The position numbers and the translations under genes were made by a program. A stretch of DNA of 64,000 nucleotides from Mycobacterium avium subsp. avium (lineage in GTDB: Bacteria; Actinomycetota; Actinomycetes; Mycobacteriales; Mycobacteriaceae). Below, one piece after another: positions 17,882 to 28,377 of this stretch. Below the pieces are notes generated by a model, which had not been told where the DNA came from, ran no database searches, and worked only from the letters and a program-made list of their open reading frames with translations. The DNA is taken from positions 2,976,001 to 3,040,000 of the forward strand of contig NZ_CP046507.1 in assembly GCF_009741445.1 (NCBI RefSeq), read 5' to 3'. How positions within the stretch are numbered: the stretch's first letter is position 1; the number at the start of each line of letters is the position of its first letter.

Positions 17882-20077
<2,196 letters not shown>

Positions 20078-20102
20078 CCCGCAACGACTTTCGCGAGCGC
20101 GC

Positions 20103-21014
20103 TTAATACAGCGCGTTTGCCAGGTTGCGCCGTCCAGCCACGACCTCGGGGTCGGCCGGATCGAAAAGGTCGAACAGCTCGACCAGCCTGGTCCGCACCC
20201 GGGCCCGGTCGTCGCCGGATGTGTTGCGCACCAAGGCAATCAGGCGGTTGAACGCGGCGCCGACGTCCTGGTTGAGGATCTGCACGTCGGCGGCCGCGAA
20301 GGCGGCGTCGATGTCGCCCGGCGCGGCATCGGCGACGGCGACGGCGTCCGGGCGCTGCGCGGTGGCGCGGGTGAGGAAGTCGATCTGGCGGATGGCGCCC
20401 TTGGCCTCCGCGCTGGCCGGGTTGGCATCCAGGATCGCCTGATACGACGTCCGGGCAGCCTCGAAGTCGCCGGCCTCCAGCTGTTGACGGGCCGCGGCCA
20501 GCTCCGGGTCGACCGCCTCGGATTCCGCGGAACCCGTTGCGCCCTTGAGCTTCCCGGCGGTCGCCGAAAGGATCTGATCGAGCCAGCCGCGCAACTGGTC
20601 GGCCGGCTGCATGCCCTGGAAGCTCGAAATCGGCTGCCCGGCAGCCAATGCCACCACGGTCGGAACGGCATCCACCCCGAATATCTGGGCCACCCGGGGC
20701 GCCACGTCCACGTTGACGGTGGCCAACGACCACTTGCCGTTGTCCTGGGCGGCCAACCCGGACAGCGTGTCGAGCAGCTGGACGCACGCGTCGCTGCGCG
20801 GTGACCACAGCAGCACCACCACCGGCACTTCCTCGGACCGGATCAGCACCTCGGCCTCGAAGTTGGCCTCGGTGACCGCGCTGATGCCGGGGCCACCGTC
20901 GGCCGGCGCGGGCCCGCCGGCCGGGCCGCTCGCCGCCTGGGCCCGCTGCTTGAGACCGGAAAGATCGACGGCCCCGGCCAGGGCGGGGCCGATGGAAGGT
21001 CGCGGACGTGTCAC
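20103..21014 (-). CDS. CnoX/YbbN-like thioredoxin-fold TPR protein (Rv1324 homologue)
   Basis: A 303-residue protein. A thioredoxin domain (about 45-155) contains VPVVVLLWSPRSDACVQLLDTL, GVDAVPTVVALAAGQPISSFQG. It is followed by a helical TPR-like half (AARQQLEAGDFEAARTSYQAILDANPASAEAKG). The redox CxxC is degenerate: the position reads S-D-A-C, so only one Cys remains, as in many YbbN/CnoX chaperedoxins, which protect unfolded proteins rather than act as oxidoreductases. The N-terminal 40 residues are low-complexity Gly/Pro/Ala. It converges with glgB, 25 bp away; the M. tuberculosis PE_PGRS gene between them is absent here. Confidence 0.85.
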   Translation of the reverse strand: MTRPRPSIGPALAGAVDLSGLKQRAQAASGPAGGPAPADGGPGISAVTEANFEAEVLIRSEEVPVVVLLWSPRSDACVQLLDTLSGLAAQDNGKWSLATVNVDVAPRVAQIFGVDAVPTVVALAAGQPISSFQGMQPADQLRGWLDQILSATAGKLKGATGSAESEAVDPELAAARQQLEAGDFEAARTSYQAILDANPASAEAKGAIRQIDFLTRATAQRPDAVAVADAAPGDIDAAFAAADVQILNQDVGAAFNRLIALVRNTSGDDRARVRTRLVELFDLFDPADPEVVAGRRNLANALY

Positions 21015-21204
21015 GTCGTCAAGTTTGGCATGCGCATCGGCAACCGCTCCACCCGGTGGCGACGGCGCTCAGGCACTGGCCCGGCCACGGCGAAAGCACC
21101 CGAAAAAGCCCCGAAAAAGCGGTGTGATCGGCCGATATGACGAAGATCACACTTCGTCGCGGCGGGCGAATGCCAGCAACCTCGGCGAACGCCGCGCCCG
21201 CTGG

Positions 21205-22386
21205 CTAACCCGCCCGCAGAATCAGCGCGTCGCCCTGCCCGCCGGCCCCGCACAGGGCCGCGACGGCGTAGCCCGAACCGCGCCGCGACAATTCCAGCGC
21301 GGCATGCAGGGTGATCCGCGCCCCCGACATCCCGATCGGGTGCCCGACCGCGATCGCACCGCCGTTGACGTTGACGATGTCGGGATTCACGCCGAGTTCG
21401 CGGGTCGAGGCCAGCGCCACGGCCGCAAACGCCTCGTTGATCTCCACCACGTCGAGCTGGTCGACGGAGATGCCCTCGCGACCGAGCGCCTTCTTGATGG
21501 CGTTGGCCGGCTGCGACTGCAGGGTGGAGTCCGGTCCGGCGACCACCCCGTGCGCACCGATCTCGGCCAGCCAGCTCAGCCCGAGCTGCTGGGCCTTGGC
21601 CTTGCTCATCACGACCACCGCGGCCGCGCCGTCGGAGATCTGCGAGGCCGACCCGGCGGTAATGGTGCCGTCCTTGCGGAACGCCGGCTTGAGGCCGGCC
21701 AGCGACTCGGCGGTGGTGTTGGCCCGGATGCCCTCGTCCTCGGTGAACTGCAGCGGATCGCCCTTGCGCTGCGGGATGTTCACCGGCACCACCTCGTCGG
21801 TGAACACGCCGTCCTTCCACGCCGCGGCCGCCCGCTGATGCGACCGTGCGGCGTACTGGTCCTGCTCTTCGCGGGTGAACTTGTCGACGTCGTTGCGCTG
21901 CTCGGTGAGCGCGCCCATCGGCTGGTCGGTGAACACGTCGCACAGGCCGTCGTAGGCCATGTGGTCCAGGACCGTCACGTCGCCGTACTTGTAGCCCGCG
22001 CGGCTGTCCATCAGCAGGTGCGGCGCCTTGGTCATCGACTCCTGACCGCCTGCCACCACCACGTCGAACTCTCCGGCGCGAATCAGCTGGTCGGCTAGGG
22101 CGATGGCGTCGATCCCGGACAGACACATCTTGTTGATGCTCAACGCCGGCACGTCCCAGCCGATGCCGGCCGCCACGGCCGCCTGCCGGGCCGGCATCTG
22201 ACCGGCCCCGGCCGTCAAGACCTGCCCCATGATCACGTACTCGACCAGGTCGGCCGGGACGTTGGCCTTCTCCAGCGCGCCGGCGATGGCGATGGCACCC
22301 AGGTCGCTGGCGGAGAAATCCTTCAGCGAACCCATCAGCTTGCCGATGGGTGTCCGCGCTCCAGCAACGATCACCGACGTCGTCAT
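21205..22386 (-). CDS. fadA4: Acetyl-CoA acetyltransferase (thiolase)
   Basis: A 393-residue thiolase. The acylated active-site Cys is in [18 protein letters not shown]; the catalytic His is in [20 protein letters not shown]; the second Cys is in [15 protein letters not shown]. It condenses or cleaves acetoacetyl-CoA or longer beta-ketoacyl-CoA. I take the ATG at 22386 ([17 protein letters not shown]), with GAGGAGAG just upstream. It is divergent from the methylmalonyl-CoA epimerase gene (81 bp), suggesting a shared regulatory region for acyl-CoA metabolism. 190 bp without a gene separate it from the thioredoxin-like gene. Confidence 0.93.
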   Translation of the reverse strand: MTTSVIVAGARTPIGKLMGSLKDFSASDLGAIAIAGALEKANVPADLVEYVIMGQVLTAGAGQMPARQAAVAAGIGWDVPALSINKMCLSGIDAIALADQLIRAGEFDVVVAGGQESMTKAPHLLMDSRAGYKYGDVTVLDHMAYDGLCDVFTDQPMGALTEQRNDVDKFTREEQDQYAARSHQRAAAAWKDGVFTDEVVPVNIPQRKGDPLQFTEDEGIRANTTAESLAGLKPAFRKDGTITAGSASQISDGAAAVVVMSKAKAQQLGLSWLAEIGAHGVVAGPDSTLQSQPANAIKKALGREGISVDQLDVVEINEAFAAVALASTRELGVNPDIVNVNGGAIAVGHPIGMSGARITLHAALELSRRGSGYAVAALCGAGGQGDALILRAG

Positions 22387-22455
22387 GACTCTCTCCTCAG
22401 GCCTGCTAATGCCTCCCGGGAGCCTCCCGGAGAAGCGCAATCTTTGCCGTCAGGT

Positions 22456-22461
22456 TACCGT
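22456..22461 (+). promoter_or_regulatory. Predicted -10 box for leaderless epimerase transcript
   Basis: TACCGT is followed by six bases (TATGAG) and the ATG at 22468. The arrangement is nearly identical to that before pncB (TACCGT-TATGGA-ATG) and predicts a leaderless mRNA. Confidence 0.45.
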
Positions 22462-22467
22462 TATGAG

Positions 22468-22932
22468 ATGACGACCGATCAAGTTGACGCCCGTCAGGTC
22501 CTGGCCACCGCGCTGGTGACGGCGATCGATCACGTCGGCATCGCAGTCGCCGACCTGGACGCGGCAATCGCCTGGTATCACGACCACCTCGGCATGATCC
22601 TGGTGCACGAGGAAGTCAACGAGGAGCAGGGAATCCGCGAGGCGATGCTGGCCGTGCGGGGTGCCCCGGTGGGCACCGCACAGCTGCAGCTGATGGCCCC
22701 GATCGACGACTCCTCGACCATTGCGAAGTTCCTGGACAAGCGGGGGCCTGGCATCCAGCAGATGGCGATGCGGGTCAGCGACCTGGACACCCTGATCGAG
22801 CGGCTCCGCGAGCAAGGCGTGCGGCTGATCTACGACGCACCGCGTCGCGGCACGGCAAACTCGCGGATCAACTTCATCCACCCCAAGGACGCCGGCGGCG
22901 TGCTCATCGAGCTCGTCGAGCCGGCCGCCTGA
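22468..22932 (+). CDS. mce: Methylmalonyl-CoA epimerase (Rv1322A homologue)
   Basis: A 154-residue vicinal-oxygen-chelate-fold protein that interconverts (R)- and (S)-methylmalonyl-CoA in propionate metabolism, feeding the B12-dependent mutase. Metal-binding features appear in AIDHVGIAVADLDAAIAWY (His), and GGVLIELVEP (Glu); LQLMAPIDDSSTIAKFL and GPGIQQMAMRV are family typical. The start at 22468 is set by the -10 box; an upstream in-frame start at 22444 is disfavoured. The cobalamin adenosyltransferase at 37937 would supply the mutase cofactor. Confidence 0.9.
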   Translation: MTTDQVDARQVLATALVTAIDHVGIAVADLDAAIAWYHDHLGMILVHEEVNEEQGIREAMLAVRGAPVGTAQLQLMAPIDDSSTIAKFLDKRGPGIQQMAMRVSDLDTLIERLREQGVRLIYDAPRRGTANSRINFIHPKDAGGVLIELVEPAA

Positions 22933-22942
22933 GCCGTCGGAT

Positions 22943-23239
22943 TCACGACCACCTCCGGGTGGGGCCGCGGGTGGCGCGGTGCGCCCAGCAGCCGGTGTGC
23001 CAGTGCCGGCGGTCCTCGGCTCCCCCGAGCGTCGGCTCGACCGGCCATACCACCAGATGGGCTGCGCCCGAGCGGATTTCGTGATCGCAGCCGGGGCACC
23101 GGTAGGTCTTGACGGCACGCGCCGCCGCGATGGGACGGACCTCGTAGTCATGCCCGTCGGGCCCGACTTCCAACCGGCGCAGTGCCGGTGGCGGCCCGAG
23201 CGGCCGTTGCCGGCGGGGCGGTGTGCGGCGCCGAGCCAT
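22943..23239 (-). CDS. Small zinc-ribbon-like protein (Rv1322-type)
   Basis: A 98-residue basic protein starting MARRRTPPRRQRPLGPPPA. The middle has TYRCPGCDHEIRSGAAH and later HWHTGCW, giving CxxC plus His and Cys ligands that could hold one zinc. Homologues are often labelled ATP/GTP-binding without visible nucleotide motifs; I see none here. It lies 23 bp after nucS on the same strand and converges with the epimerase gene (10 bp). Function unknown. Confidence 0.75.
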   Translation of the reverse strand: MARRRTPPRRQRPLGPPPALRRLEVGPDGHDYEVRPIAAARAVKTYRCPGCDHEIRSGAAHLVVWPVEPTLGGAEDRRHWHTGCWAHRATRGPTRRWS

Positions 23240-23262
23240 GCGACCAGTGTAGGGGCGAGGCC

Positions 23263-23943
23263 CTAGAACAGCCGGTATTCGTCGCTGTCCATCCCGCGCA
23301 TCTTGTCGTAATCCAATGTCACACAACGGATACCACGATCGGTGGCCAGCGTGCGGGCTTGCGGTTTGATCTGCTGCGCGGCGAACACGCCGCGCACCGG
23401 CGCCAGCACGCTGTCGCGGTTGAGCAGCTCGAGGTAGCGGGTGAGCTGTTCCACGCCGTCGATCTCGCCGCGCCGTTTGATCTCCACCGCCACCGATCCG
23501 CCGCGCTCGTCGCGGCAGAGCAGATCGACCGGCCCGATGGCGGTCATGTACTCGCGGCGGACCAGCGTGTACCCCTCGCCCAGCAGTTGCACGTGCTCGG
23601 CGAGCAGGGCCTGCAGGTGCGCCTCGACGCCGTCCTTGACCAGGCCGGGATCGACGCCGAGGTCGTGGCTGGAGTCGTGCTCGATGTCCTCGACGGTGAT
23701 GCGGAGCTGCTCGCCGGCCTTGTTCTCGACCACCCACACCGGCGCCGCATCGCCGGCCTCCTCGCGCAGCCAGCACGGCGGGCTCATCCAGTTCAACGGC
23801 TTGTAGGCACGGTCGTCGGCGTGCACGCTGACCGATCCGTCGGCCTTGAACAGCAGCAGCCTGCGCGCCGACGGCAGATGCGCGGTGAGCCGGCCGACGT
23901 AATCCACGGTGCACTGGGCGATCACTAGACGCACCCGACTCAC
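23263..23943 (-). CDS. nucS: NucS/EndoMS mismatch-specific endonuclease
   Basis: A 226-residue protein, the same length as M. tuberculosis NucS, which replaces MutS-MutL as the mycobacterial mismatch repair nuclease and works with the sliding clamp. The N-terminal DNA-binding domain reads [25 protein letters not shown]. The C-terminal PD-(D/E)XK nuclease has [23 protein letters not shown] (Asp, Glu-x-Lys) and [12 protein letters not shown]. The C-terminal EYRLF fits the clamp-binding tail. I use the GTG at 23943 (VSRVRLVI) despite a much longer open frame, because upstream sequence is a shadow of the divergent cyclase gene. Confidence 0.95.
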   Translation of the reverse strand: MSRVRLVIAQCTVDYVGRLTAHLPSARRLLLFKADGSVSVHADDRAYKPLNWMSPPCWLREEAGDAAPVWVVENKAGEQLRITVEDIEHDSSHDLGVDPGLVKDGVEAHLQALLAEHVQLLGEGYTLVRREYMTAIGPVDLLCRDERGGSVAVEIKRRGEIDGVEQLTRYLELLNRDSVLAPVRGVFAAQQIKPQARTLATDRGIRCVTLDYDKMRGMDSDEYRLF

Positions 23944-23979
23944 CTTAGAGCGTGGCCGACAAATTAGGCTGACGCCACC

Positions 23980-25614
23980 ATGTCGGCCACGCAGAGCACG
24001 GCACAACGCATCGGCCGGGTGCTCGAAAAGATCACCCGGCAAAGCGGCCGCCTGCCGGAGACCCCCGCCTACGGCTCCCTGCTGCTGGGGCGGGTCACCG
24101 AGAGCCAGCACCGGCGGCGGATCCGCATCCAGATCATCATGACCGTGATGGTGCTGGGCGCCAACCTGATCGGCATCGGGGCCGCGCTGATCCTGGTGAT
24201 CGTCGCCATTCCGGCGCCGAGCGTGTTCAACGACGCGCCGGCATGGATCACCTTCGGGGTCGGGCCGGCCTATGTGGCCTCGGCGTTGGCGGTGGGCACC
24301 TACTGGATCACCCGGCGGACCGTGCTGGCGCTGCGCTGGGCCATCGAGGAGCGCAAGCCCACCCCCACCGACGAACGCAACACCTTCCTGGCCCCGTGGC
24401 GAATCGCGCTGGTGGATCTGGTGTTGTGGGGCGCCGGGACGCTGTTGCTGACCGTCCTCTACGGCCTGGTCGACACCATGTTTATCCCGCGGTTCCTGTT
24501 CGGGGTGAGCTTCTGTGGTGTCCTGGTGGCCACCGCGTGCTACCTGCTCGCCGAGTTCGCGCTGCGCCCGGTGGCTGCTCAGGCCCTCGAGGCGGGACCG
24601 CCGCCCCGGCGACTGACCGCGGGCATCATGGGCCGGACCATGACGGTGTGGTTCCTCGGCTCGGGCGTGCCCGTCATCGGCATCGCCCTGTTGGCGCTGT
24701 TCGAGATATGGCTGCGGAACCTGACCGAGACCGAGTTCGCCGTCGGCGTGCTGATCGTGTCGACGGCGGCGCTGATCTTCGGCTGCCTGCTGATGTGGAT
24801 CCTGGCCTGGCTCACCGCGACGCCCGTGCGCGTGGTGCGTGCCGCCCTGAAACGCGTGGAGCGCGGCGACCTGCGTGGCGACCTGGTGGTGTTCGACGGC
24901 ACGGAACTCGGTGAGCTGCAACGGGGATTCAACGCGATGGTGGACGGCCTGCGGGAGCGCGAGCGGGTGCGCGACCTGTTCGGCCGGCACGTCGGTCGCG
25001 AGGTGGCGTTGGCCGCCGAGCGGGAACGGCCGAAGCTGGGCGGCGAAGAACGCCACGTCGCCGTCGTGTTCATCGACATCGTCGGCTCCACCCAACTGGT
25101 CACCCGCCGGCCACCGGCCGAGGTGGTATCGGTGCTCAACCAGTTCTTCGGCATCGTCGTCGAGGAGGTGGACCGGCACTGCGGCTTGGTCAACAAGTTC
25201 GAGGGTGACGCGACGCTGGCCATCTTCGGGGCGCCGAATCATCTTGACTGCCCCGAGGATGCGGCGCTGACCGCCGCGCGCGCCATCGCCGACCGGCTGG
25301 CCAACGAGATGCCGCAGTGTCGCGCCGGCATCGGCGTGGCGGCCGGGCAGGTCGTCGCCGGCAACGTCGGCGCCCGGGAACGCTTCGAGTACACCGTCAT
25401 CGGTGAACCGGTCAACGAGGCGGCCCGGCTGTGCGAGCTCGCCAAGTCCCACTCCGGCCGCCTGCTCGCGACGGGCGACGCCATCGAAGGCGCGAGCGAA
25501 AAAGAGCGGGCCCGTTGGTCTTTGGGCGACACCGTGACCCTGCGCGGCCACGAGCGTCCCACCCGGCTGGCCTCGCCCGCCGGCGCCGCCGACCGGCCGG
25601 CCGGAACGGATTGA
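23980..25614 (+). CDS. Membrane-anchored class III adenylate cyclase with HAMP domain
   Basis: A 544-residue protein. It has about six N-terminal membrane helices (residues 50-290), a HAMP linker ([22 protein letters not shown]) and a C-terminal cyclase domain. Cyclase motifs: [12 protein letters not shown] (metal Asp), [14 protein letters not shown] (substrate Lys plus second metal Asp) and [16 protein letters not shown] (Asn and Arg for transition-state binding). All catalytic positions look present, so it should make cAMP. It corresponds to the Rv1318c-Rv1319c-Rv1320c group; M. tuberculosis has three tandem copies, only one is here. It diverges from nucS (36 bp). Confidence 0.9.
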   Translation: MSATQSTAQRIGRVLEKITRQSGRLPETPAYGSLLLGRVTESQHRRRIRIQIIMTVMVLGANLIGIGAALILVIVAIPAPSVFNDAPAWITFGVGPAYVASALAVGTYWITRRTVLALRWAIEERKPTPTDERNTFLAPWRIALVDLVLWGAGTLLLTVLYGLVDTMFIPRFLFGVSFCGVLVATACYLLAEFALRPVAAQALEAGPPPRRLTAGIMGRTMTVWFLGSGVPVIGIALLALFEIWLRNLTETEFAVGVLIVSTAALIFGCLLMWILAWLTATPVRVVRAALKRVERGDLRGDLVVFDGTELGELQRGFNAMVDGLRERERVRDLFGRHVGREVALAAERERPKLGGEERHVAVVFIDIVGSTQLVTRRPPAEVVSVLNQFFGIVVEEVDRHCGLVNKFEGDATLAIFGAPNHLDCPEDAALTAARAIADRLANEMPQCRAGIGVAAGQVVAGNVGARERFEYTVIGEPVNEAARLCELAKSHSGRLLATGDAIEGASEKERARWSLGDTVTLRGHERPTRLASPAGAADRPAGTD

Positions 25615-25674
25615 TTTTCGGAAGAAATGGGTAGAGGGACAACGACTCTAACCCCTCGAGAGATTGGTTTCGAC

Positions 25675-26055
25675 GTGACCGGTAGCCGAAGTGCCCGCCG
25701 TATTTCCGTCGCCGCCGGGATGGCCGCCGCGATAGCGTTGAGCCCGCTGGCCGCGGGGTGCAGCTCGGGCAATAACAAGAGCCCGACGACCTCGACCGTC
25801 ACCACCACCGTCACGACACCGGTCACCGTCACGACCACCGCACCGGCGGCGACGACCACCGCCGGGCCGGGCGGTGGCGGTGGCCCGATCGTCGGACCGG
25901 GCGGTGCGACCACCGCCGGCCCCGGCGGATCCGGGGCGGGGGCCGGACCCGGCGGCGCGAGCGCGAGTGTGCCGGGCGCCGGAGCATCCGCGGGGCCCGG
26001 CGGCGCGGGTGCCTGCGCCGGCGGTGTCTGCGTGGGGACCCCGCCCGGGCCGTAG
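25675..26055 (+). CDS. Low-complexity Thr/Pro/Gly-rich lipoprotein
   Basis: About 126 residues from GTG 25675. A signal peptide (RSARRISVAAGMAAAIAL) ends in lipobox LAAGC with the modified Cys at about 29. The mature part is a Thr/Val-rich linker followed by irregular repeats of Gly-Pro-Gly-Gly and Ala-Gly, with a single late CAGGVC pair that could form a small disulfide loop. It would be anchored outside the membrane as a flexible spacer. The frame opens at 25627 (ATG), but that start would put a polar stretch before the signal peptide. It lies 60 bp after the cyclase. No known function. Confidence 0.7.
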   Translation: MTGSRSARRISVAAGMAAAIALSPLAAGCSSGNNKSPTTSTVTTTVTTPVTVTTTAPAATTTAGPGGGGGPIVGPGGATTAGPGGSGAGAGPGGASASVPGAGASAGPGGAGACAGGVCVGTPPGP

Positions 26056-26076
26056 CCGCGGACCCGCGGGCGAGCC

Positions 26077-27324
26077 TCACTTCACGCTGGCCACGCCGGC
26101 GACCACGCGCCGGCCGATGCGGAATCCGTTGTCCCGCACCAACAATGCGACCAGTGCGGCGCCGGCCATCAGCAGCACGACGACGAAACAGACAGTCGCC
26201 GACCAGCCGCCCACGCCGTACAGGACGCCGCCGAACGCACCGGCCACCGAACCACCCAGGTAGTAGCTGAACAGATACAGCGCCGACGCCTCGGCGCGGT
26301 CGCGCTGAGCGACGGCGCCCACCCAACCGCTGGCCACGGTGTGCGCGGCGAAGAAGCCCCCGGTGAAGACGCCGACGCCGGCGACGATGGCGGCCAGGGA
26401 GGGCGGCACGGTCAGCAGCAGTCCGGCTACCGCGATGGGTAACGCGGCCCCCAGCACCAGGGGGCGTCCCCGGCGATCGGCGAGCCGTCCGGCCACGACC
26501 GACGTCCCCGTCCCGACGAGATAGAGCAGGAAAAGCAGGCCCACCACCGACGGCGCCAGCCCGAACGGCCGGGCGGCCAGCCGGTAACCGAGGTAGTTGT
26601 ACACCGTCACGAATCCACCCATCAGCACAAAGCCCACCGCAAAAAGCTTGGCCAACACCGGGTTTCGCAGATGCCCGGCGAGGTTGCGCAGGGCGGCGCG
26701 CACGCTGGCCGGCTTCGGGGTGAAGAACCGGGACCGCGGCACCAGCACCGCGAACACCGCCGTGCCGGCCAGCGTGATGAGGGAGCACGCCAGCAGGGCC
26801 ACCCGCCAGGTGCCGACCTGGACGACCACCGACGGAACGATCCGCCCGGCCAGCCCGCCTATCGTGGTTCCGGCGATGTAGCGCCCCATCGCGGATCCCA
26901 GGGACGACGCGTCGACCTCCTCGGCCAGCAGCGCCATCGCGACCGCGGGTATCCCGGCGAGCGCGACGCCCTGCACCGCACGTCCGAAGACCAGCACGCC
27001 GAGCGAGGGGCTGAACGGCAACAACAGCCCGATGACACTGGAGGCCACCCCTGAGATCAGCATCACCCTGGTCCGGCCGTAGCGCTCGGAGAGCACACTC
27101 GCGGGAATGATCGACAGCGCCAACGCGCCGGTCGTCAGCGACACGGTCAGCGCCGCGGTGGCCGGGCCGATCCGGTAGTGCGCCGATAACGCGGGAAGCA
27201 GCGCCTGGGTGCAATACATCGCGGCGAAGCTGGCCAGGCCGGCGCCGCAGAGCGCGGCGGTCATCCGCCGGTATCCGCGGGTTCCTGCTTGATGCGCGAC
27301 CGGACCGTGGGGCATGACCACCAT
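26077..27324 (-). CDS. MFS transporter, YnfM-like drug/metabolite exporter
   Basis: A 415-residue protein with about twelve membrane helices. The cytoplasmic loop between helices 2 and 3 reads SERYGRTRVMLISG, the MFS motif A, and its repeat in the second half is GRLADRRGRPLVLG. Other MFS-like features are GRAVQGVALAGIPAVAMALLAEE and GFFAAHTVASGWVG. Helix order and the neighbouring divergent LysR gene match the YnfM/arabinose-efflux type family. Substrate unknown. ATG 27324 or 27315 may start it. It converges with the lipoprotein gene (21 bp). Confidence 0.85.
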   Translation of the reverse strand: MVVMPHGPVAHQAGTRGYRRMTAALCGAGLASFAAMYCTQALLPALSAHYRIGPATAALTVSLTTGALALSIIPASVLSERYGRTRVMLISGVASSVIGLLLPFSPSLGVLVFGRAVQGVALAGIPAVAMALLAEEVDASSLGSAMGRYIAGTTIGGLAGRIVPSVVVQVGTWRVALLACSLITLAGTAVFAVLVPRSRFFTPKPASVRAALRNLAGHLRNPVLAKLFAVGFVLMGGFVTVYNYLGYRLAARPFGLAPSVVGLLFLLYLVGTGTSVVAGRLADRRGRPLVLGAALPIAVAGLLLTVPPSLAAIVAGVGVFTGGFFAAHTVASGWVGAVAQRDRAEASALYLFSYYLGGSVAGAFGGVLYGVGGWSATVCFVVVLLMAGAALVALLVRDNGFRIGRRVVAGVASVK

Positions 27325-27373
27325 GCTTCGGGCCGGCACCGCCCGACAGAAATGAATTTTCGCCCGCCCTATG

Positions 27374-27388
27374 ATGCGTTCAGCGCAT
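27374..27388. promoter_or_regulatory. Candidate LysR-type operator
   Basis: ATGCG-TTCAG-CGCAT is a perfect 5-bp inverted repeat in the 81-bp gap between the divergent MFS and LysR genes. It fits the T-N11-A style of LysR boxes and overlaps the place where both promoters would lie. Confidence 0.45.
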
Positions 27389-27405
27389 AAGTAGAGGTGG
27401 ACGGG

Positions 27406-28291
27406 ATGGCAGTGGGTGACTACGAGTGGTTCATCACACTCGCCGAGCTGCAGCACGTCACTGCGGCGGCCGAGCAGCTGCACGTCGCACAGCCGACGTT
27501 GACCCGGATGCTGGCGCGCCTGGAACAGCGACTCGGCGTGGCGCTGTTCGATCGTCACGGCCGGCGACTGTCCCTCAACACCTACGGCCGCATCTTCTAC
27601 GAACACTCGCGCCGGGCGCAGTTGGAGCTGGATTCGGCACGGCGCGCGATAGCGGATCTGGCGGATCCCGCCGTCGGCGAGATCCGGTTGGCCTACCTGA
27701 GTTCATTCGGATCAACCGTGGTTCCGCAGTTGATCGCCCGGTTCAAGGAGTCGTCTCCGCGGGTGACCTTCACGCTGGAGGAAGGCGCCGCCGAATCGAT
27801 CGCCGATCGCGTGCGGTCCGGCGGCGTCGACATCGGGGTGGTATCCCCGCGACCGGTCGAGCGAACCCTGGCCTGGCGCAGCCTGTTTCGCCAGCGCCTC
27901 GGTGTCGCGGTGCCCGATGGTCATCGATTCGCCCGCGGTGCCGCGGTGTCCATGGTGGACCTGGCCGACGAGCCCTTCGTGACGATGCACCCTGGTTTCG
28001 GGATGCGACGGCTCCTCGACGAGCTTTGCGCCGCAGCCCAATTCCGGCCTCGGGTCGCCCCTGCAAGCGCCGAATCTCACGACCGCGGCCAGCCTGGTCG
28101 CCGCGGGGCTGGGCATCAGCCTGGTCCCGATCGACGGCAGCAGTTATCCGTCCGGAGTATCCGTCAAGCCGCTGGCCGACGCGGATGCCTACCGCGATGT
28201 CGGCATGATCTGGGATTCCGGCCGACCGTTGCCGCGCTCGGCGCGCGACTTCATCGCGGCCGCCGCGGCCGTCGGGCGCGGCGGCTGGTAG
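27406..28291 (+). pseudogene. LysR-family transcriptional regulator with a frameshift
   Basis: The ATG at 27406 (AGAGGTGG upstream) opens a normal LysR protein: the HTH is EWFITLAELQHVTAAAEQLHVAQPTLTRMLARLEQRLGVALFDR, followed by a substrate domain (EIRLAYLSSFGSTVVPQLIARF, DIGVVSPRP). Near 28058-28064 the frame is lost: frame 1 runs on as an Arg-rich nonsense tail to 28374, while the next frame reads QAPNLTTAASLVAAGLGISL, VPIDGSS, and ends in a plausible C-terminus at a stop at 28289-28291. One extra base in the C-run (or a deletion) explains it. If real, the effector domain is damaged; if a sequencing error, the gene is intact and would control the divergent MFS pump. Confidence 0.8.
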
Positions 28292-28377
28292 CCGGCCGCC
28301 GATCCCGCTCCACGCCCGGCGACGACGATGTCGCTTTTCCGCTAGTTTTGTCGGCGGGCGGGTGTAAGTCTTGAGGC

